A stretch of DNA of 64,000 nucleotides, from contig JAACJM010000115.1 in the NCBI GenBank assembly GCA_013368315.1, positions 1 through 64,000 of the forward strand, read 5' to 3'. Shown here one piece after another: positions 1-10,950 of the stretch. This DNA is from Tetrapyrgos nigripes (Eukaryota; Basidiomycota; Agaricomycetes; Agaricales; Campanellaceae). The position numbers and the translations under genes were made by a program. Every line of letters starts with the position of its first letter. The first letter of the stretch is position 1. The notes below the pieces were generated by a model. The model made no database searches. It was not told the origin of the DNA and saw only the letters and a list, made by a program, of their open reading frames with translations.

Positions 1-165
1 AAACGTACCTGAACAGTCCTGAAGCTGCAATGAGCAGAACGAGGAACCATTTCTCCCTCTTGTTGTATACGCTATAGGGCGGTTCCTCTTCAGCGATGCA
101 CTTGTAGAGGATTGTTCCGGTGAACCTGGCGGTTCTTGGACTTTAGAAGGCTTGGGGTCAGACAT
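1..165 (-). CDS. MFS transporter, 5' end only
   Basis: First exon (9-165) of a minus-strand gene that leaves the window. A start codon at 165 opens a Ser/Pro-rich leader. The end of the exon reads EEPPYSVYNKREKWFLVLL, followed by an aliphatic stretch: the cytosolic lead-in and first membrane helix typical of fungal drug/H+ antiporters of the major facilitator superfamily. A GT donor at positions 8-7 closes the exon. The leader and the conserved part lie in different frames, so about one base is out of register near 80-90; this could be an assembly error or a real break. The substrate cannot be read from this piece. The family is clear from the juxtamembrane motif; the gene model is not. Confidence 0.55.
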   Translation of the reverse strand, partial: MSDPKPSKVQEPPGSPEQSSTSASLKRNRPIAYTTRGRNGSSFCSLQLQDCSGTF

Positions 166-438
166 CGTGCAGTTATGAGGTCGTATCTTTTCGATGCAGG
201 TATATCTAGAGGTATATCCTGTGAAGTCGTGATGGTCAGTGTTTTGGACAAGAAGCATCATGCTGGTGTTATAGACGAAGTCATAGCGCCCGTGAGAAAA
301 TTAAATGGCGTAGTTGCATCATTTGAATTTGTCAGAAGTTTCACCGATCAATAGGGGTCAAACGCGAAATTATTTTTCCGAACACTCTACACCTATATCT
401 AGGATCGAGGAGTATTCTCTTCTTGCTTTATCTCCACC

Positions 439-1564
439 ATGAGCCTCTGAAAAGACTGCATCTCAGGTGAGTCTTGCATCCTATTTCCCTCGATCGCTTC
501 AGTGCACTTACGTGCTTTCAGGCGTTACACACGAGGGTACCCCCACTGGTATGCCATCAAAGCGATGTGTCCTATCTTAATCTGACCGCGCATATACAGG
601 CAACTGGGAACCATTGGAACTGTAAATTGCTATGTGGCGACACCAACCGGCGATTACTCCAAAGACAAATAATTCTCTATCTAACCGACGGTTTTGGGCC
701 GCAACTCGTCAATAACCGCGTAAGTGTCTCGACTCGCAAATACACATCGTTTAACCAAAAATTTGAAGCTTCTTGCCGACGACTTTGCGAAAAATGGGTT
801 TAAAGTAAGTTTTCGAGTTGACAGACGAGGTTACATATTTACCAATGAGATATAGACGGTCATCCCTGATTATTTGCATGGCGACCCCATACCAGCCGAC
901 GCTTTGACTTCACCAGAAGTACGTGTTAATATGTAGCTCTTCAGAGCAAAAGACTAAAATCGACCCGTCAGTCTAATTTCAGCGTACCTGACTGGGTGGC
1001 CAAGCACGGTCCTGAACGAACCCGTCCTCCTGTAGACAAGGTTATCGCTGCGCTAGTAGAAAATGGAGTTACTAGATTCGGTGGCACGGGTTATTGTCTC
1101 GGAGGTATGTAGCGTGCATCTATGTCCATGGGTATTCTGGCCAACAAGTATAGGCCGCTACGTATTCGACCTCGCCTTGACAACATCATCCAAGTATCTG
1201 CCGTCTCACATCCTACATTCCTGGAAGTTCCCGCTGACCTTGAGGTACGCAATTCCAGTTAAATGGCAATACTTATGTATATGTCAATGACGCACCTTTA
1301 TGTATCCAGAAATACAAGTCCTCCTCCAAGGCCCCTCTCTTGATCAACGGTTGCGAATTTGATGAATGGTTCCCTCCATCTGCTGGAATAAAAGCTGACG
1401 AACTCTTTGGAGAAGGGAACTTTTCACCGGGCTACAGGCACGAGTACTTCGAGGGTTGCACACACGGATTTGCTGTCCGAGGCAACCTGAGTAATGCACA
1501 GGTCAAGGCTGGTAAAGAGGGGTCCTTCAAATCGACTGTAGAATGGATGAAGAAGTATCTTTGA
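439..1564 (+). pseudogene. Dienelactone hydrolase family protein, disabled
   Basis: An alpha/beta hydrolase of the dienelactone hydrolase family, enzymes that open cyclic enol-lactones in aromatic degradation. The pieces, read through about five small introns, give KDCISGVTHEGTPTG, then IILYLTDGFGPQLVNN, PDYLHGDP, the nucleophile motif GYCLGG (near 1095-1110), CEFDEWFP with the catalytic Asp (near 1350) and CTHGFAVRG with the catalytic His (near 1460). All three catalytic residues survive and the C-terminus is complete. The coding frame is broken: codon 4 is TGA (448-450) where relatives carry Cys, one base is missing near 609, and one base is missing near 670 in an A-run. I see a decayed or badly sequenced copy. 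It lies head-to-head with the MFS gene at the window edge, 273 bp apart. Confidence 0.75.
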
Positions 1565-2089
1565 GGAGAATGTAGTTAGTGGTTTGAGAAGAGAAGCATG
1601 TAATAGATCATGATCCATTCCGGAAGTTTCCGACTGAGTTTTCCATCTACTTACGGACGACCGTCGACATTCGGAGCTCCTCTGTTCCTTGGGTACTCCA
1701 ACGGGCTACTTAATTCTTGATACAAGAGGAACAGTTCTGATTCTACTGACCGTTGCGCAATTGCATTGACCGCAACGATTCCTGTTTTTGAGCACACTCG
1801 GCATATGTAGGTGTCAAGACTCAAGAGCACTGTTCACATGATCAACTCTGGGCCATCTATTTCATACTCTATCTCATCCGGGGCAGCTGAAGATATGATC
1901 TTTGGTAATCAAATGTGCGATTTACTGGCCTAAGTCATATAAATACTGCAATCCCTTCGCGGCGGGTCCCCTACTGGCCTTCTGTCTTCATATCTCTGCA
2001 CTCTCGTCTGGGCCTTGTTATCTCTGGGGACGACATTTCACAGGATAAATATCAATCAAACGTTTCAAGTGGTTCTTTTGCTCGTTTCG
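1565..2089. other. Intergenic region
   Basis: Between the hydrolase and the next plus-strand gene. I see no gene, repeat or clear promoter element. It probably holds the terminator of one and the promoter of the other. Confidence 0.5.
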
Positions 2090-3207
2090 ATGACCAAATT
2101 CATTGACGCTCCGGCGTAAGTTCTCCCCTCCTCCAGAGATATCTATTGACATTCCTCTTATATCTCAACAGCCCCTGGCGTCTCAAAGCGCGCAGTTGGC
2201 AATTCATGGTGTCTTCCGGGTCTAAGGTTGACAGCTTCCCTGCTGGATGGGCTGCACCATGGCAAGCTGACGAGCTCGCTGCTGGTGGTGAATTCATTGA
2301 TGGGCCTGCATTAGTGGTAGTAAGTCATACCTGTTTTCTTCATGGAAAATCTCTTATAATTGCATTCGCTTTGCAGTTGGTACAGTACTCTGATACTCCG
2401 GTCGGTGCGTATTCGCAGGAATCGCCGTCACTCGGACAATGCAATTGTACTGACAACAGATATTCTTTCTTCAAGGCCGCTGTAAGTGCTCTTCATCTTC
2501 TCGAAGGCGTCGCTCATTCTTGTGCTTATTCAGATGACGAGCTGGGGTTTGCCCCGGGTAGGTGGAGATACGCGGACGGGTCGGTGGGGTTTCGAACGAG
2601 CATCATGCTAGTTTCTAGCAAAGATTCTGTGTGGAATGGTGACACAATCTTGCTTGATTGTACTGTTGAGCTGCTACTGATGCTTAACCAGGTCGTCGTA
2701 ACTGGAACATTCCCAGTAGGTATTTTTCTCGATTTGCAAACAAACCACCTACTCATATCTTCAATTATCTCTGTAGAACAAGTGGCGACCTTCAACTACG
2801 AAAGTTTGCCTAACGGCTCCTGGTCCCTCTCCGTTTCGCAGGTGGGCCAGGAATCCAACCCCTTCTTCCATGTAACGGTCAATCAGATTCCGGTCATCTC
2901 CAAAGTACCCATACCGCTCAGTACAAAGTGGTTTAGTAATATGTTTTCATACGCTCAACCTCCTCTTCCACAAGGCCCTTTGCCAGAAGAGACCGGCACA
3001 GACAAGTGGGCGTTTTTCCAGCCGACGACGATAGGATGGCTTCATCTGGTCGATATTGTTCCCGAGCTGAAGGCAAAGAATGAGAAGGAAAGGAAAGTCG
3101 TCGGAGATGGGGTTTTCTTCCCAGCGGTCGTGCCTAAAGGGGTAGGGATGTATTTGGGTGACATGCAAATAGATTTAGGACCATCCACTTGGAAGGAGAG
3201 TATCTAA
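2090..3207 (+). CDS. Acetoacetate-decarboxylase-fold hypothetical protein
   Basis: A protein of roughly 290 residues built from several exons. It starts MTKFIDAPA at 2090; an intron from 2116 follows, and the next exon opens with PWRLKARSWQF. Conserved blocks then read FPAGWAAPWQADELAAGGEF, PGRWRYADGS, NWNIP, VATFNYESLPNGSWSLSV and PPLPQGPLPEETGTDKWA. I recognise this arrangement from uncharacterised basidiomycete and ascomycete proteins assigned to the acetoacetate decarboxylase-like superfamily; the biochemical role is not established. No signal peptide or membrane segment is evident. The exon joints near 2330-2530 are the least certain. It lies upstream of and in the same direction as the diterpene cyclase, so a role in the same small-molecule pathway is possible but only inferred from position. 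Confidence 0.72.
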
Positions 3208-4030
3208 AACCTTACTTCAGGTACCATATTACCTTACTTGACTAAGTACGCTGCAATTGCAATTGCCTTCTTGATTTGCTGTTCCTATGCATAGACAGCT
3301 TGAGTGGGTTTGGGATCTTTTTGGATCTGTGCTAAACTCGTCAGTATGACAGATAATAATATCACGCCAACTTATCTGCTCGGATACAGACGTTTGGAAC
3401 ATTTCCTACAGGTCCATCGAACGACGACTCTTATTTCGCCGCTCTGGACCGCGGGGTCTTTTTCCTGTAAATTCCTCCTCCTGAAAAAGAAGGTATTGAC
3501 GTCAGCATCATTCGTATGGGAGAAGCCCCAAATATATATCACTAAATAGGTAGCAAAGGTTCGCGGGTCGACGGCTGTACAGACAGTTGACACAATCATT
3601 CGATTTCGGACCGGGTCCAATAGGCGCCCCTTGAGCGCTAAACGCTTTGCTGCACGTTCCTCTTCGACCAGTCTCATCTCACTCTCTCTGTGCTCTTTGT
3701 GCATTAACGAGACACAATCCTCGCAACCAGATAGTCACAATTTATTCGCTCATCGCAGGTCTCCTTACTTCTAGAGGAAGAGTACTCAGGCGGTACCACG
3801 GTGCAACTGCCCATCCGGGGTTTTCAGCTAGCACTCACAATGGTTCTCACCGCCAGGATTGGATTGGCGCCCTTGCGCAGATACTTCTACGTGTATTGTT
3901 GCGTTCCAATGCGGACAACACTGAGCTCAGCGCGCACAGTCGAACATTGCGGCCATTTAATCCTGCTTCCTTTACCTGGGGCATACTTAGATATAAGTAC
4001 ATGAAATCATCAGCAAAATTCTCACACGAC
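3208..4030. other. Intergenic region upstream of cyclase
   Basis: No convincing gene; open frames here are short and lack family features. It should contain the promoter of the cyclase. Confidence 0.45.
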
Positions 4031-5921
4031 ATGGACACTTACAAAGCCGCCAACGAATTACTCCGAAGTCTCGGTTGATCTTTTTGATGCTAGGAATGGG
4101 ATGGGAACATGGAGTCTCAGCATCTACGACACTGCTTGGGTATCCCTTGTGTCCCGGTCTAATCTAGATGGTTCCAGCGTGCACTGGGTTTTCCCGAATG
4201 TTTCCAGTTCATTTACAACGCACAACTGGAGGACGGTAGCTGGCGTTCTCCTGGTTGCAAGAACTTGGATGACGCGATCATAAACACCCTCGCATGTCTC
4301 CTCTCCCTCAAACGCCACCAACGTCACGCGTCAGCTCCTGCTGAGCTTGCTTTTCGCGCCCAAAAAGCAGTCGATTTCCTGACTGGGGTAATCAAGGAGT
4401 GGGAGGTCGTTTCTGTTGAACGTATTGCGTTTCGAAATGATCATGCCTCGTCTCCTGGAGCTTTTGGAGGATGAAGGAATCCACTTCGATATCCCTGACC
4501 GCGATCTGTTCTACAAGATCTATGACCGCAAGCTCAAGAAGGTCAATCTGGAAGGCATGTACAAGCCCGACGCTGTTCGCACTGGAGCTCTTCATTCTCT
4601 CGAAGCCTTTGTTGGGAAATGTGACTTTGACCGACTGGCACATCATAAACGCAACGGAAACTTCTTTGCGTCTCCAGCGTCGACCGCGGCATACCTCATG
4701 TCCGTGTCCGTATGGGATGAAGAAGCAGAGGATTACTTGCGTCATGTCATTCAGCAGTTCAAATCCTATGGTTATGGCGCTGTCAGTTGCGCCTGGCCAA
4801 CTACAGTGATGGAGTTTGCGTGGGTACGTACTTTCGAACATTGGTTTCCATCTTCGTGGCAACTAAACATCGTTTAGTCGGTCTGCAATATCATGGAGAG
4901 TGGTTTTGAGCGGGAAAAACTGGACCAAACTTCGTTGAAAAGGATCGGCGATATCCTTGCATCTTACCTCAGTGCTGAAAACGGAATTGTTGGATTCGGT
5001 ACGTCCTCCGGTCTGCTATCGGTATATTTCTATTTCCTTAACGCTCCGTTACCAGCACCAAACGTTACACCAGATGCTGACGATACGTCAAAAGCGTTGA
5101 CTACCCTTCTCCACATCGGCACTCCTTTCCCGTTGGATGACATGTTGGACGCGTTTGAACTTCCGACTCACTTCCAATGCTACCAGCACGAACGTAACCC
5201 GAGTGTCACAGTGAACTGCAATGTTCTTATGGCATTGCTTCACCACTCGGACCCGGGGAAATACTCAAAGCAGATAATGAAAACGACTGAATTTGTGCTG
5301 AAGGAATATTGGAATACCAAGGTCTTGGTACAGGATAAGTGGGTGAGTAGAATCATTTCCCTTTAAAGTGATTTGATGTATTTGATTCGAACGTTTTCTT
5401 ACTAGCATATTTCGCCCTGGTACCCGGCGTTAGTCACTACAAGAGCTATGACGACACTACTTCATTTGTATGGTCAAGGCTGTTTCAAAGACGCGCCGGA
5501 GAATATCATTAGAGCCAAGATCCCCGCTGTCCTCTTCAAGATCCTATCGTGTATCCTTCGGACTCAGAACGAGGACGGTTCTTGGGGTGATAACGGCAAC
5601 CCGGAAGAGACAGCCGACTGTGTTCTCTCCCTAGCTCGACTTGCTTCCCTCCCATGCGCTACTCCTTTCAATATCCAGATAAAGTCCGCCATAACTTCTG
5701 GAAGACGATATCTCGAGCCTTGGGTGTCCAAAGAGCTCGACGCCACCTCGCTCATATGGATCGAAAAGGTGTTGTACAGTATCGAACGCATTTGTCGAAG
5801 CTATGTCATTGCAGCTCTCCATGCGCCTGTCCCAATGTACCCCCCAACGACCTTGCCGTCTTCTGATTGCTACAGTAGCCTCTTCTCTGTTGATGAGGAT
5901 CTACTCACTAAATACAGATGA
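4031..5921 (+). CDS. Class II diterpene cyclase (copalyl-diphosphate-synthase type), apparently frameshifted
   Basis: A terpene cyclase that would protonate and cyclise geranylgeranyl diphosphate to a labdane- or clerodane-type diphosphate. Evidence: an N-terminal GTWSLSIYDTAW block, FQFIYNAQLEDGSW (a QW-like motif), the class II acid motif DADD in TPDADDTSK (near 5072-5098), HISPWYPALVTTRAM, and a second QW-like block QNEDGSWG near 5565. About 570 residues are encoded in four main exons. There is no C-terminal class I domain and no DDxxD, so it is about 60% of the length of bifunctional fungal CPS/KS enzymes and should act alone as a class II enzyme. Three frame changes occur in the first 400 bases (near 4070, 4193 and 4430), each of one base, while the rest is clean. 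This may be sequencing error or recent decay. A drimane-type sesquiterpene cyclase is a less likely alternative. Confidence 0.82.
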
Positions 5922-7354
5922 AAATCATAGATACTGTATTTTTTTGAAGTTCTTGTCGTCTTCAAGTTCTGATTGATATGATAGGCTTTCTCCCTTGACA
6001 AAGATCTACGTACTACTAGGCTACTATTGAAATAGAAAATGAGGAGCTCATAGTAGATAGTGTTGCGTGGGTAGATCGGACGAACTGTAGGGACTGCCGG
6101 GAAACTTGGCCTTTAACTTCGTCCGCCGAGTTTATTTGACAAGAAATTCAGTGGAAAATGAATTAAAATGAGCGCTCAGCGCTCAGCACTCGATCCCAAG
6201 CCTTCGGCTCAAAAACCCACCTGAGCTTCCTGGACACCGTACGCGGGGTACCCGGTTCACTAGAACTGGCCTGATGCTGCCCGGCAGTAAATCGATGTTC
6301 TTTTTCCTAAACGTGATCGTCACGGGAGAAGTGCTGTTGCAGCTGTGACCTGCGACAGCGGGCAGAAGTAAGGCCTAGTAAGGACTCAGGGCTTTATGTA
6401 TGTACGCTCAAGAGAACTACACCAGGAAGCTAACGAATGTATATTTTGAGTACGAACTAGAAGGTGTTAAGCGAGGCTTTGTTTGTTTCCTAGAACGCAC
6501 TACATACTATATACACACGAAGAGGGATAAAACTATTTAGGAACCCCTGCACTGGCGGGAACCCGCCACAAACACGAAGTTAGCGTCTGTCGGGAGGTTC
6601 CCGCCGGTGCAGGGGTTCCTAAATAGTTTTATCCCACGAAGAGTGTTAAGTATATATCGTCAGTCTGGATCATCGAGACTAAGAACGTACTAGAATTTAC
6701 TGGAGGAGATGATGTCCCACCACGACCGCAGAAGACCTCCGAGTCTTTCCGCAAATAACTCATCGCTCCAAAGAAGCCAGTATGGCTCCACTTAGGTCAG
6801 TTTATCTATTTTTAGAGCAACTCCTAGAAAGTGCCTGAGGAGGAGGAGGAAGAGAAGTCTATTATCCGGGCTAATCGTGAGTCAAACGTCAGTAGTCAGT
6901 AATTTCTCCAGCCAACACCACAATATAGTACTAGTATGATCTCGATATTCAAAAAATAGTATAAGAACGACTTCTTATAAGCTTCTATCAGGAATTATTC
7001 TCCTCTCTTAGCGATGTCTTCCATGATCTTTCGAGCACGCCCAGGAGCCGTCGCAAAAGTGGTTCAGACAGGATCTAGTATCAGCCTTCGAATGGAAAAC
7101 TCAGGAGTGATAACTCCTAGCAACAGCGACGGTAGGGTTCTCGATTCGCTTCTTGTCTGGAGCTTGCAATAATTTGATCTGCCACTAGAGCTCGATATTC
7201 AAGTCGAACTGACACCAAAAGGATTCTCGCTTTACGTTGTGGCAGCTTCTGAATCAGCGCCGACAGTGCTGGAAACGTCACCGCCACTGTCGGTAATACC
7301 AGTACCGCAAGAGACTGCCGTTATTAGTAGTTCCCAATTGCCTCTACTTGGAAT
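5922..7354. other. Intergenic region with one MITE
   Basis: A 1.4 kb stretch between the cyclase and the zinc-finger gene. Apart from the palindromic element at 6525-6635 I see no gene. A short tandem of GCGCTCA units lies near 6173-6189. Confidence 0.5.
6525..6635. mobile_element. Palindromic MITE (foldback element, about 111 bp)
   Basis: Two 40-base arms (6524-6563 and 6596-6635) are reverse complements with one mismatch and enclose about 32 bases. The 8-base sequence ACGAAGAG stands directly before (6517-6524) and directly after (6636-6643), as expected for a target-site duplication. This fits a non-autonomous DNA transposon with hAT-like 8-bp duplication; a 7-bp duplication with fully symmetric GGGATAAAAC ends fits as well. 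No coding capacity. Confidence 0.8.
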
Positions 7355-8245
7355 ATGGATCAGACGTGGACTCCTTCCTCAGCTCAGCTGGACGCGCATA
7401 TTCAACGTTCATTCGAAGAAAGTGAGTACTAGTGTCAAATGTTTCAATTGTGTACGACATTGACGAATTAAATCAAGTATCTGGTCATTGTGCCAGCAGC
7501 GATCGCCAAATGACACCACAGGATCGAGACCCTAACGCGAACACGCCGAACCTTGAGAATTTGCTCTCAAGCCTAGCAACAATGTCCGCCTCCGGAGCTA
7601 TTGACTCTGTCGGAGTGGACATACCTTTCACGGACTCTGTTCCCACATTCTCGTCCTCTGCAATTCTTGAACCCGCACAAATGAATGGAATGCAGGACTT
7701 GTTCGATTTTAGCGATGCAGGCACGACTCTTAATCACCCTTGTTCAAGCATATCACCACTGACTATCAGTTACTATAGCATTCTTCACCGACGGCTCCTC
7801 CGACACTAGTAGCTCACCTGAGCCTTCGAGCGGTGACGAATTTGTACAGTCTTTGCAGAGTAATCAGGGCCCTGCGTCGTTCGACACGAATCAAAAGCTC
7901 ACGTTCAGGTCCAAGAGGAACGCAACATACCCGTGTAGATTATGCAGCCGAAGGTTCACTCGTGAATACACTCGAAAACTTCACGAGGGAGCACATATTG
8001 CCAGGGCTGTACCTCTTCGATGTCGCGAACCAGGCTGTGGCATTACGTTCTCAAGATCTCATGATAGACTAAGGTGAGGGTTTCTGATTCCCTTGAATTT
8101 CGTTTCATTGCTGAGCCTGAGATTATCTAGGCATGAAGTCCGCATTCATGGTCATCGGGCATATATATGCGAGTTTTGTAGGAGGATATTTTCTTCAGAG
8201 AAGAATTTGGGACAGCACTGTGCAAAGTGCCACAAACCCTCTTAA
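7355..8245 (+). CDS. C2H2 zinc-finger transcription factor
   Basis: A small nuclear regulator with three C-terminal C2H2 fingers: YPCRLCSRRFTREYTRKLHE (first finger), then CREPGCGITFSRSHDRLRHE, whose last ligands are joined across an intron at 8074 and following, and YICEFCRRIFSSEKNLGQHC ending at the stop at 8245. The region before the fingers is Ser/Thr/Asp-rich and unstructured, as in activation domains. I chose the ATG at 7355, whose exon ends at a consensus GTGAGT donor. A short intron near 7740-7776 is needed to join NHP to FTDGSSDTSSSPEP. The gene is downstream of the diterpene cyclase and in the same direction, so pathway control is possible; no target site can be named. Confidence 0.72.
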
Positions 8246-8787
8246 GTGCGACATCATATCATCTATGATTTAAGCAAATCACAGTGTGATCAAAGACAAT
8301 TGTAGACAATGATGTATGTAGCATTTACTAGACGAATCTTTAGACGCACATGTATAGATAGATAGATCTTGTTAAACCGTAAGATGTGGCGGTTGTTTAC
8401 TTACAGCTTCAGGTCTTACCCAAGCTGAGAAGTTGCCGCAAAGACCGACAAGTACTCGCTCTGTCTAACTGATAGTAACAGTGGCTGGATTATAAGTAGT
8501 CTTCTGACGGGTACCAGAAATCTGCGGATACCCTGATACTGATCAGTATCATGCCGATCTGCGTAGGTACCACTGTAAATCACCATTGTAGTTGTTTACT
8601 TGTATAACAGGCACTTTCTATCAACAAGAAGTCTTACCAAGTGACCAACAGAATCCAGATCTAGCTGATTCTGCGGGCGCAGTCAGAGTAGAATCAGCGG
8701 CTTTGCACGGCTTGTATGTATTATGTAAAAATTATTTGAACTCCGAAAATCACGAGATGATTATGAAAGCCCGCGCTCAGTCACTGC
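8246..8787. other. Intergenic region
   Basis: No gene seen. A perfect 18-base palindrome (TGATACTGATCAGTATCA) lies near 8533-8550; its role is unknown. Confidence 0.4.
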
Positions 8788-9002
8788 GGCACCTTGGGCG
8801 GCGTTGCATATTTCCAAAGATCTCTGTGCAAACTTAAATTTCGGATTTTTCAGTGCCATTTTTGCTCTCCCGGGTCTACTCCATATGGGACCGGTTTGAG
8901 GCCGAACAACCATATGGAGTAGCTCCGGCGCCGAGCATAAATTCGTCATTTATGCTTGCCCAAAAGATCTTTCCAAATATGCATTGCCGCCCAAGGTGCG
9001 GG
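8788..9002. repeat. Inverted-repeat (foldback) unit 1
   Basis: The arm near 8788-8822 is the reverse complement of the arm near 8966-9002 with few mismatches. Inside, a second short pair (CTACTCCATATGG and its complement) sits near 8876-8920. It is a hairpin-forming non-coding element, probably a degenerate MITE. Confidence 0.65.
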
Positions 9003-9240
9003 CAGCCATTGATATTTGTAGGCATTTTTGTTGGGACTTAAATTACGAAAATTTCGCACGATTTCTAGGCTGATAAAAGTCAAAGTATTTGTCACTGAAA
9101 TGTCAGCTTTAAATGGAAAGCTGGCATTTCAGCAGCAAATACTGGCAAATACTTTGACTCTTATCAGCCTAGAAATTGTGCTAAAAATTTGTAATTTAAG
9201 TCCCAACAAAAATGCCTGCAAATATCAATGGCCGCCTGCA
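8998..9240. repeat. Inverted-repeat (foldback) unit 2
   Basis: Arms of about 95 bases (near 8998-9095 and 9144-9240) are close to perfect reverse complements around a short AT-rich loop. It abuts and slightly overlaps unit 1, which suggests that one element landed at the edge of the other or that a composite palindrome moved as one. No coding capacity and no clear target duplication. Confidence 0.7.
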
Positions 9241-9261
9241 GTGAGTGAGGCTCATGCAGGA

Positions 9262-9525
9262 CTAATCGTTTGTGATGGTCATAGCATTAGGATTGAAGGA
9301 GAAACTGATAATGACCAAGGATAACCCCCACTCCTGTTTAGCTTCTTTGTGTGGGATGCCAAGAAGATCAAAGAGTTGGAGGAGATGGGTTTGTTTTGCA
9401 GGGTACTGTTTCTGGTAAAATTCATACCAGAGCATGTTGGACTTGAGCTCCCAGGAAAACAGTTGTCGAAGTAGTGAAATATATTGGGTAATAGCCAGAT
9501 GACGAGAGCAAAGAAGTTGCACCAT
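9262..9525 (-). pseudogene. Retroelement-like coding remnant
   Basis: A minus-strand frame contains FDLLGIPHKEAKQEWG and, a few residues later, FNPNAMTIT. I recall a similar pairing (LGIPHxxKKQ...GFxVDPNAMTI) from long fungal reverse-transcriptase/recombinase-like proteins of repeat families. Only about 85 residues are open and both ends are cut off, so I read it as a fossil. The element class is uncertain. Confidence 0.35.
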
Positions 9526-10950
9526 ACAGGACCAGCAGCTCAGTTGCCAAAATTGTTGCAGTGATTGACATGACGTTGTCCATCTATGTGGGTGAGGGGA
9601 TGCAATGGTAGTTGACGATACGCCTGTGAAATGTCACTCTTGATGACTATGAAATGAGTATGAGGTCCATGCTTTTTACAGGCATTGATCACTGCTTTTC
9701 CAAGATGCTTCAAAGTGTCACATCAGGAAAAGGGTCCAATTGCTTGCAGCTGCTTGTGAGCACTTGTACTGCCAAAATTTTGGCAGAGCAAGCTTCACAA
9801 GCTCGGCAAGCCGCCAGCAACTGGCCATGTCTACAAGTGCCAAAATTTCCACAAGACACAGTACTTTGTAGGTTAGTCTGGTAGTTATCTTATAGGGCGT
9901 GGCACCCATAAAAAGTTATTAGCTAATCAATCTCTGGCAAGTAACTGGCACAATAAAATTATTCTCAACTCACCTTGAAATCTTATCTATAAATTTGGAA
10001 TGCTTCGAAGAGTAAGTCCTCAAATTTTGGTGAGGAAAAACAGAGGTTTGGCTCTACTTTCTGGTGGATATGAAATCGCTGCTTAATCTTTCTGCACAGG
10101 TGGCTGTGCACTTGCAGAATTGAACTTTGCCTTGAATTGTGAGTTCTGGCTTGTTTCTCAGCACAATTTCTGGTAGTTAGCATGATCAATATTCATAGAT
10201 CCCATGTATTAAGGCAGATGTGCAAAGTTGTCAACAAGATTGTTGAAAATCTGAAGAAATGTTTCATGAGAACTTTTGATGATTACCTCATAACTTTTCA
10301 CAGGTGCCAGCCCTATAGATAAACACCAGAATACATACACAGTATGTGTATCATCAGTCTGGTTTTTGAGACTATTTGTAGGTTAGGTTTTTTTTTTTTG
10401 CTCTCTCACTTCAGAACATGTTTTTATGTTGTTAGGAACTATATTGAAGTAATAATGTGGCCTCTTGAGTGTAGGGGATGCACTGAAAAAACCCCAAAAT
10501 CATCAGGGCAAGCAGAAAAGCAGCACAAGCCACCAGCAAATAGACCCTTTCCCTGTCCATTCCTCATACCACCATCATCCATTCTACAAAATTACAATCC
10601 ACCCTGTTCCTGTTGGCTTATGACCACAGAACTTGGTACATAGGCAATTAGTGAGTGCTGTAGCCTCCATGCCGAGTTTTATACAATTTTACCTGCGTTT
10701 ATGCTGTCTGTGCCATTGATAGCAATGAGCTCAAGATTTTTTCTTCATCTGCTGTGTGTGTGACTGGTGACTGTCACACTCCCATGTGTTTTTCACTGGT
10801 AGCAGTCCTCCTCATCCTTCATGCTCTACTTGAATGTCTACATGACCCTTTCGTCCTGCTCTGAACTGAGCTTCTTTCTCAATACAACTCTCAAAATGCA
10901 AGCAGTCATCTCTTTGATCTCCAGTGCCAGCCAACAGAATATCTAGTGTG
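9526..10950. other. AT-rich gene-less DNA beside the gypsy element
   Basis: No open frame with recognisable features. The composition (few CpG, many TG/CA) resembles decayed mobile DNA. It ends at the GTGTG target site of the gypsy element. Confidence 0.5.

Noticed and set aside
448..450. TGA in place of Cys in the hydrolase as a selenocysteine codon
   Set aside because: Two further frame breaks follow in the same gene, selenocysteine machinery is generally absent from Dikarya, and the position is not catalytic.
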